This document shows, piece by piece, positions 58,999-64,000 of a DNA stretch of 64,000 bases. Within the stretch, counting starts at the first letter, position 1; each line of letters begins with the position of its first letter. A program made the translations under genes and the position numbers. The notes beneath the pieces are model-generated. The model made no database searches. It was not told the DNA's origin and saw only the letters and a list, made by a program, of their open reading frames with translations. The stretch is from positions 1 to 64,000 of the forward strand of contig JADFXM010000026.1 in assembly GCA_015233565.1 (NCBI GenBank). The letters run 5' to 3'. The stretch comes from Candidatus Rifleibacteriota bacterium. GTDB taxonomy: Bacteria > Muiribacteriota > Ozemobacteria > Ozemobacterales > Ozemobacteraceae.

Positions 58999-60429
58999 AT
59001 GTGCAAACTTTATACAATCTTGCAAGAAGCTCAAGTGAAAAAAAATATTTTTCCGGCAATAACGATTCTTCTGATTGTTGCCGTTTTCTTCGGAAAATCT
59101 ACTCCCGAAGAGAAAAAAGCAACTGTTTCTCTGGCAATTGAAAAAAAGATTTCCAGGTTATTGCCTGATGGTCTGAGTTTAAGGGCTTCCAGTGATCCTG
59201 AAATTGCAGCTGAAGGAATAAATAAGGACGGAAGTTGTCTATGGAAGGCATACATATCGAATATTGTAGCTCCCGAAATTACAGGTTATTCCGGACCGAT
59301 CGAACTTCTTGTTGGGATTGACGATTCCGGGGGAATCACAGGAGTGGAAATTCTTAGCCATTCTGAGACAAAAACATTTGTTGAGGGAATTGAAGATGAA
59401 TGGTTTTTGAAGCAATTCAACGGAAAGACGCTTAAAGCCCCAATCGTTCCTTTCAAGGATATCGACGGAATAACCCATGCAACAGTAAGTGTAAATGCTA
59501 TCTGCAATGGAGTCCATGCTTGTTTGGAACATGCTGCTCAAACCTCACAAACTCCACGGGCGGCTACTTCCGAAGAGACACTTCAATCAACATCACTTTC
59601 TCAACCGCAGAAGTTTCCGCATCCGTCGAAGTTGTCTTCGCAAACTGCTGTTTCATCAGCACCACAGCCTCTTCAACAAACCTCCCGAGCACTGACAACC
59701 TCGACCCAACCATCCCAACTTGTACAACCAACATCCATACAGCAAACCCAGACAGCTCAAGCAGAATCATCAACCAGTAATGATTGGCTCACGGGTTTCT
59801 TCAAAAAAACAAATCTCCTCAAACTTCCCACTTGGGGTGCACTTGCAATCTGCCTGCTGGTTTATCTTTTTTATTCACGAATTCCACGGCTTATTTCATT
59901 CTTTTTGAACGCTTTCCTTCTGGGGTTTTTCTGCCATATGTTTATTTCACTTCATCACATAAAATCTCTGATTTTTCATCCGGGATTTGTTTTTTCGTTA
60001 CCTCTTGAATGGCAGTTTTTTTTCCTGATTGTATTTATTTTGGTTCTTTTTTACCCTGGCAGATACTGTGAACGAGTCTGTCCAATGGGAAATCTGCAGC
60101 TATTGTTGTACAAAATTGCTGAGAAAATCAGAAGAAATAATGCAGAAAATGAGACCAGGCCAGTAACCATCAAGTTGGGAAGAGCATTGCTATATCTTTC
60201 TTTTCTTTTGTTGTTTATTGACCCTATTTTTCCAGTGGAATTTCTGGAAATTTTTTCCAGAGTTTTCATCGGAATTTTGAGCTATTGGGGTTTGATTTTC
60301 GTCTTGGCAGTAGCCATAGGAAGCTTTTTCATAAAAAGATTTTATTGCCTGGTATTTTGTCCGATCAATCCATTTTTATTGGATTTGGGGGCACTAAGAA
60401 GGTTGGTTTTCAAAAATGGCTCAAAATAG
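58999..60429 (+). CDS. NosR/RnfG-like membrane protein: FMN-binding domain plus CX3CP Fe-S motifs
   Basis: 476 residues from ATG 58999; a GTG at 59035 with AAGAAG upstream is an equally good start. A signal anchor (about 13-32) is followed by an FMN-binding domain (about 75-175) with a TPVSxGAT-like site DGITHATVSVNAI, where Gly is His but the flavin-linking Thr is kept. A Thr/Gln/Ser/Pro-rich linker covers about 185-255. About five helices follow with two CX3CP motifs, CERVCPMGNLQ and CLVFCPINP, each the NosR/NapH-type cluster site. It probably carries electrons across the membrane. The radical SAM gene begins inside its last codons. Confidence 0.82.
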   Translation: MCKLYTILQEAQVKKNIFPAITILLIVAVFFGKSTPEEKKATVSLAIEKKISRLLPDGLSLRASSDPEIAAEGINKDGSCLWKAYISNIVAPEITGYSGPIELLVGIDDSGGITGVEILSHSETKTFVEGIEDEWFLKQFNGKTLKAPIVPFKDIDGITHATVSVNAICNGVHACLEHAAQTSQTPRAATSEETLQSTSLSQPQKFPHPSKLSSQTAVSSAPQPLQQTSRALTTSTQPSQLVQPTSIQQTQTAQAESSTSNDWLTGFFKKTNLLKLPTWGALAICLLVYLFYSRIPRLISFFLNAFLLGFFCHMFISLHHIKSLIFHPGFVFSLPLEWQFFFLIVFILVLFYPGRYCERVCPMGNLQLLLYKIAEKIRRNNAENETRPVTIKLGRALLYLSFLLLFIDPIFPVEFLEIFSRVFIGILSYWGLIFVLAVAIGSFFIKRFYCLVFCPINPFLLDLGALRRLVFKNGSK

Positions 60430-61630
60430 ATTTTCCAGAAGAGAATTTATTGAGAAATCTTGTGCAATTCTTGGAACTGTGGGAATTGCCGGTACTCTTT
60501 TTGAACGTAATATGAAGCCCGGTCAGAGTGGTTTTTTGAAGAAGTCCGAGCCAAAAGAGGAAAATTTTGACTTTGAAAAAGCCAGAAAGAAATTTAAAGA
60601 GATCGAAAAAGCTGGTTTTACAGCCCACGATGCCATGTACTGGGAGAAAGCCCCTGACGGAAGGATAAAATGTACTCTTTGTCCGACTTATTGTATTCTG
60701 AGACCTTACGAAAGAGGACGGTGTCACGTTCGACTCAGTCTTGAAAACAGGCTAGCCACACTTGTCTATGGCCGACCATGTTCTGTTGCAATAGATCCAA
60801 TTGAGAAAAAGCCTGTTTTCAATTTATTACCCGGAAGCACTGCTTTTTCACTCGCAACGGCTGGCTGCCTTCTTGGATGCCGATATTGCCAGAATTGGCA
60901 AATTTCACAAGCTTTACCTGAAGAGACTGACTCCTACGATCTTCCACCCGAAATAGCTGTAAAATCGGCGTTGTCAGAGGGGTGTAAAAGCATCGCTTAC
61001 ACTTATACTGAACCGACGATCTTTTATGAGTATATGTTGGACATATGCAAATTAGCAAAAAAGAGCAACTTAAGAAATGTGATGGTTTCATGTGGTTACA
61101 TCAATTCTGAACCTCTCAAGGAGCTTCTTCCCTATCTTGATGTGTTAAAAGTTGATTTGAAGGGCTTTACGGAAAAATTTTACCGTGTAGTCTGTGGTGG
61201 AAGGTTGGAGCCAGTTTTGAACACATTGAAAACAGCCGCACAGTCGAATGTTTTGATCGACATTGTCACTTTGATTGTTCCAACGTATAATGACGATCTT
61301 GAGACACTCAAGAAAATGTTTGAATGGATAGTGAAAAACGTTGGTACAAAGATTTGCATTTTTCTTACAAGATTCCATCCAACATTTCAGCTCCAAAATC
61401 TCCCGCCAACATCACTTACAACGCTTGAAGCAGCAAGAGACTCAGCATTAAAAGCCGGTTTGAAGTTTGTATACCTGGGGAATGTTCCGGGAAATCCTGC
61501 AGAAAATACGTTTTGTCCAAAATGTGGGAAGAAAATCATAGGGAGATTAGGATGCCAGGTTCTTTCCATTGCAATTGAAAAGGGAAAGTGCAAATTCTGC
61601 GGTGAGCCAATCCCTGGAATATGGGAATAG
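60416..61630 (+). CDS. AmmeMemoRadiSam-type radical SAM enzyme with Tat-like signal
   Basis: 404 residues. It begins FSRREFIEK followed by a hydrophobic stretch CAILGTVGIAGTLF: a twin-arginine export signal by eye. Then comes a Cys-rich entry loop (CTLCPTYC, GRCHVR), the radical SAM cluster C151-X3-C155-X2-C158 (CLLGCRYC), a SAM-binding barrel (YTYTEPTIFYEYM, KVDLKGF) and a C-terminal zinc-ribbon-like part (CPKCGKK, CKFCGEP). This matches the AmrS family, distant pyruvate-formate-lyase-activase relatives. The start codon overlaps the stop of the NosR-like gene by 14 bp, so the two are translationally coupled. The AmrA (AMMECR1) and AmrB (Memo) partners are absent from the window. Confidence 0.82.
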   Translation: MAQNRFSRREFIEKSCAILGTVGIAGTLFERNMKPGQSGFLKKSEPKEENFDFEKARKKFKEIEKAGFTAHDAMYWEKAPDGRIKCTLCPTYCILRPYERGRCHVRLSLENRLATLVYGRPCSVAIDPIEKKPVFNLLPGSTAFSLATAGCLLGCRYCQNWQISQALPEETDSYDLPPEIAVKSALSEGCKSIAYTYTEPTIFYEYMLDICKLAKKSNLRNVMVSCGYINSEPLKELLPYLDVLKVDLKGFTEKFYRVVCGGRLEPVLNTLKTAAQSNVLIDIVTLIVPTYNDDLETLKKMFEWIVKNVGTKICIFLTRFHPTFQLQNLPPTSLTTLEAARDSALKAGLKFVYLGNVPGNPAENTFCPKCGKKIIGRLGCQVLSIAIEKGKCKFCGEPIPGIWE

Positions 61631-61687
61631 ATCAGATAAAGAAACTCACGGAGTGAAAATTCCATGATTTTCGGTGCCACTTTTTGA

Positions 61688-62851
61688 CTATGCTTCTATA
61701 GCCTTGGCAAGGAATGCTTCCAGATACCCGGTCTGTCCTTCTGCTTTGATCAATTTTAACTCACCGCCGAATGCAGCAATTATTTTGGAAGCAACAATGG
61801 GAGCCAACCCCAGGCTTTCTGCTTCTGAGGAGGCTCTAACCGGAGATTCCATCTTGAAAAAGTCGCCAACATTCTCACTTGCAACGGACAAACTATCCAG
61901 ATACAGGCGCAGCCAAATGGCTTTTTCGGTTTCTTCACACATAAGCCTAACGGAATTTTTTGCATGGGAAAAAGAGATACCAAGGTGGATAATGGTTTCC
62001 AGAGCCCTCTGTAGCAAAGCCGGTTCTCCATGAAGAAAAATTGGTTGCATGGAAGATTGAGGATTCATAAAGATTTGCAAAGCGGGAATGGTTCCCCGGA
62101 TTTTATCAAGCAATTCGAAAAAAGAAATGGTTGGTCCACTGCCCTTAATCAAACTTTCTATGTTGCCAATCATGGTCAGATCATCCAAGAGGTTAACCAA
62201 GCGTAATTTGCTGGCGTTGAAAAGAGGGAGATATTCCTGATATACTTCGGGGGAACTCAGTTCCAGCATTAATTGGCCACAACCGAGAAGCCCACTTGCC
62301 GGAGTGCGTAGTTCGTGGGAAATCATCAGCATGAAGTCATCCTTGAGGCGGCCTAAATCCAACAATCGCTCATTCGCCTTCGCTAATTCACGGGTTCGTT
62401 CTCCTACCAGTTTTTCCAGGTTTTCATTTTGGAAGCTGAGCTGGCGCTGGAGAGAGCAAATTTTCAAATGGGTATGAATCCGTATTAGAACTTCCTCGAC
62501 CTGAAAAGGCTTGTTCACAAAATCAACTGCTCCCAATGAAAAAGCTTTCACCTTATCTTCGAGTTCATTTAAACCTGTGAGAAAAATTACAGGAATATCC
62601 CTCAGAACTTTATCAGCTTTAAGAGCCTCACACACTTCGAAACCGTTCATCCCAGGCATTTGAATGTCAAGCAAAATCAAGTCGGGGGGATCTATATAAG
62701 CCGCCTTCAGTGCCAACTTGCCACTGGAAACAGGGCGCGGTTCATAACCGCGCTTTAAAAGCATTTCGGTAAGAAGATTCAGGTTGTCTAAGGTGTCATC
62801 AACGATAAGAATACTTGGCATCGCATCTGAATGAAGCGGTTCTGAAGTCAC
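61688..62851 (-). CDS. Receiver - histidine kinase protein
   Basis: 387 residues from the GTG at 62851, with TAGGAG upstream, 9 bp after the stop of the previous gene. An N-terminal receiver domain (about 12-130) has VDDTLDN, the phospho-Asp in LLDIQMPGMNG and FVNKPF. A coiled coil follows. HisKA has His in MISHELRTPASG. The ATPase domain (about 240-380) is poorly conserved: no clear N box or G1 box, only a GxG-type end (SLGLAPIVASKII). ATP binding is therefore doubtful. It probably acts together with the preceding hybrid kinase. Confidence 0.83.
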   Translation of the reverse strand: MTSEPLHSDAMPSILIVDDTLDNLNLLTEMLLKRGYEPRPVSSGKLALKAAYIDPPDLILLDIQMPGMNGFEVCEALKADKVLRDIPVIFLTGLNELEDKVKAFSLGAVDFVNKPFQVEEVLIRIHTHLKICSLQRQLSFQNENLEKLVGERTRELAKANERLLDLGRLKDDFMLMISHELRTPASGLLGCGQLMLELSSPEVYQEYLPLFNASKLRLVNLLDDLTMIGNIESLIKGSGPTISFFELLDKIRGTIPALQIFMNPQSSMQPIFLHGEPALLQRALETIIHLGISFSHAKNSVRLMCEETEKAIWLRLYLDSLSVASENVGDFFKMESPVRASSEAESLGLAPIVASKIIAAFGGELKLIKAEGQTGYLEAFLAKAIEA

Positions 62852-62860
62852 ATCAGGCTC

Positions 62861-64000
62861 CTATTGGAATAATTGAAGGAAGGTTTCATAATCAAAATTT
62901 GTCATAAGGTTCTGAAGCTTTTCGCCAATGCGTGGATCAATGATGGCAACCTGTTGAATCAACGGAAGCAGCTGGTACAAACGGCAGCGACTGACTGCGT
63001 CATAAATTTTTTTCCTCAAGCCTGAAGGAAGGTTCTCTACTATCTCTTTGGTCAACACAAACGGCCTCTCATCATTTGTTTTCATAACTTCAAAGGATAT
63101 TTGGGAATCCTTGTCCAGAGTATCATTGATGCCTGCCCTCAGAGTTTTCTGGGGATACAAAGGTTGGCCAAATTCCATCGGAGATTTGCCGTTCAGAATC
63201 GCCCGAATCTTGAAAGACAATTCTTCTCCGCGAAAAGGCTTCTGGATGAAATTGATCTCTCCGGATAACTCACCTTTATTTGTCATAACATCCGCAGTAT
63301 ATCCCGACATGAACAGACATTTAAGGCTAGGATTAATAGTCCGCAATCTTTCGGCAAGATCCTTGCCGTTCATCTCGGGCATGATTACGTCTGTAATAAG
63401 CAAGCGAATCTTATCCCTGTTCTGTTCAGCAATACGACAAGCCATGCCTGGAGAAGTAGCTTTTAAAACCACGTAGCCCTGATTTTCAAGCATCATTGTG
63501 GTCATCTCAAGCATGTTAGGTTCATCCTCCACGAGAAGAATGGTCTCATGGCCAATCTGGATTGGCTCAACTTCCGCTTCCCCCAGTTTTTGTTTTGCAG
63601 TGCCAACATACCTGGGCAGATAAATTGTGAATTTTGTTCCTTTGCCAAGCTCGCTATCAACCTCGGTAAAACCGTGGTTTTGTTTGACAGCACCGTAAAC
63701 CATGGATAATCCGAGACCAGTCCCTTTTCCAGCTTCTTTGGTTGTGAAAAAGGGTTCGAAAATGTGGTCAAGTGTTTCACGATCGATGCCACTGCCATCG
63801 TCTTTTACTGCAATCCAGACATATTCACCAGGTTCAGAATCAAGATGAGCTTCGCAATAACGTTGATCGAGCAATCGATTGCCTGTCTCAATGGATAATT
63901 TTCCAATGCCTGTGATTGCATCCCGTGCATTAACACACAGGTTTGCCAAAATCTGATCAACTTGAGAGGGATCCATTATTATGTGCCATAGATCCTCACC
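62861..64000 (-). CDS. Hybrid histidine kinase, C-terminal part (runs off the window)
   Basis: At least 379 codons; the frame remains open to the last base, so the 5' end lies outside. The visible HATPase domain has the N box NLCVNARDAITG, G1 DDGSGID, and GKGTGLGLSMVYG. A receiver domain follows with VEDEPNML, the phospho-Asp in LLITDVIMPEMNG and FIQKPFRGEEL. About 90 helical residues end it. It is typical of PAS-HisKA-HATPase-REC proteins; its dimerisation His is not in the window. The next gene starts 9 bp after its stop, so they form an operon. Confidence 0.9.
   Translation of the reverse strand, partial: GEDLWHIIMDPSQVDQILANLCVNARDAITGIGKLSIETGNRLLDQRYCEAHLDSEPGEYVWIAVKDDGSGIDRETLDHIFEPFFTTKEAGKGTGLGLSMVYGAVKQNHGFTEVDSELGKGTKFTIYLPRYVGTAKQKLGEAEVEPIQIGHETILLVEDEPNMLEMTTMMLENQGYVVLKATSPGMACRIAEQNRDKIRLLITDVIMPEMNGKDLAERLRTINPSLKCLFMSGYTADVMTNKGELSGEINFIQKPFRGEELSFKIRAILNGKSPMEFGQPLYPQKTLRAGINDTLDKDSQISFEVMKTNDERPFVLTKEIVENLPSGLRKKIYDAVSRCRLYQLLPLIQQVAIIDPRIGEKLQNLMTNFDYETFLQLFQ

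Overview
This window reads as one 64 kb chromosomal segment of an AT-rich (roughly 40% G+C by eye) Gram-negative-type bacterium. Many products carry signal peptides or lipoprotein signals. There is a multiheme cytochrome, MurJ, an L,D-transpeptidase, prepilin-like genes, an outer-membrane 'phenol MetA'-type protein and a heavy load of signalling enzymes. The mix of HEAT/VWA proteins, a formylglycine-generating-enzyme-like lipoprotein with Thr-Ala linkers, multiheme cytochromes and GAF/GGDEF/cyclase proteins would fit a deep-branching lineage such as Candidatus Riflebacteria. That placement is inference only: no rRNA or other marker gene is present. I found no tRNA, rRNA, CRISPR array or transposase gene.

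Layout. 0.2-10.5 kb (minus strand): a giant HEAT-membrane-Ig-VWA protein, secreted proteins including an HEXXH zincin, and an organophosphate-type MFS transporter. 10.7-15.5 kb (minus): a peptide ABC transporter (binding protein and two permeases, no ATPase) with a gamma-glutamyl hydrolase, then a YfcE-like phosphoesterase. 15.8-21.1 kb (plus): a tight envelope redox run of an RDD protein, two TlpA-like thioredoxins, a parvulin, a HAMP-only membrane protein and a ten-heme cytochrome. 21.6-28.8 kb: a GAF-GAF-GGDEF protein, a methyltransferase, an outer-membrane protein, a duplicated His/Gly-rich secreted protein and an ArnT-like glycosyltransferase. 28.9-32.9 kb: a decayed locus of a MocR regulator, an EamA exporter and a class III aminotransferase, all broken. 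33.3-44 kb: a secreted protein, a 1250-residue hybrid kinase, the FGE/beta-helix lipoprotein and two broken prepilin genes. 45-50.6 kb: an M1-like protein with a degenerate zinc site, an L,D-transpeptidase, a TPR protein and an AttH/CrtC-like protein. 51-64 kb: rubredoxin, a small membrane protein, two class III cyclases, MurJ, a NosR-like FMN/Fe-S membrane protein overlapping a Tat-tagged radical SAM gene, and two histidine-kinase genes.

The most pervasive unexplained structure is a set of interspersed non-coding repeats, called here families A to G. Family A (about 125-135 bp, imperfect terminal inverted repeats near GTCTGTCGAAAAATC) has eleven copies plus a remnant. Family B (about 220 bp, ends TAATACCAAT/ATTGGTATAA) has three good copies. 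Family G (about 142 bp) has two copies, each flanked by a 9-bp duplication (one exact, one with a single mismatch), so it is a mobile MITE-like element. Two identically joined A-B composites stand as direct repeats around 50.97-54.37 kb. With the broken loci, this suggests a genome with recent or continuing small-element activity and gene decay.

The best candidates for new biology are the 16.3-21.1 kb redox operon, the overlapping NosR-like/radical SAM pair at 59.0-61.6 kb, the HEAT-VWA transmembrane fusion, and the FGE/beta-helix lipoprotein with its hexanucleotide tract.
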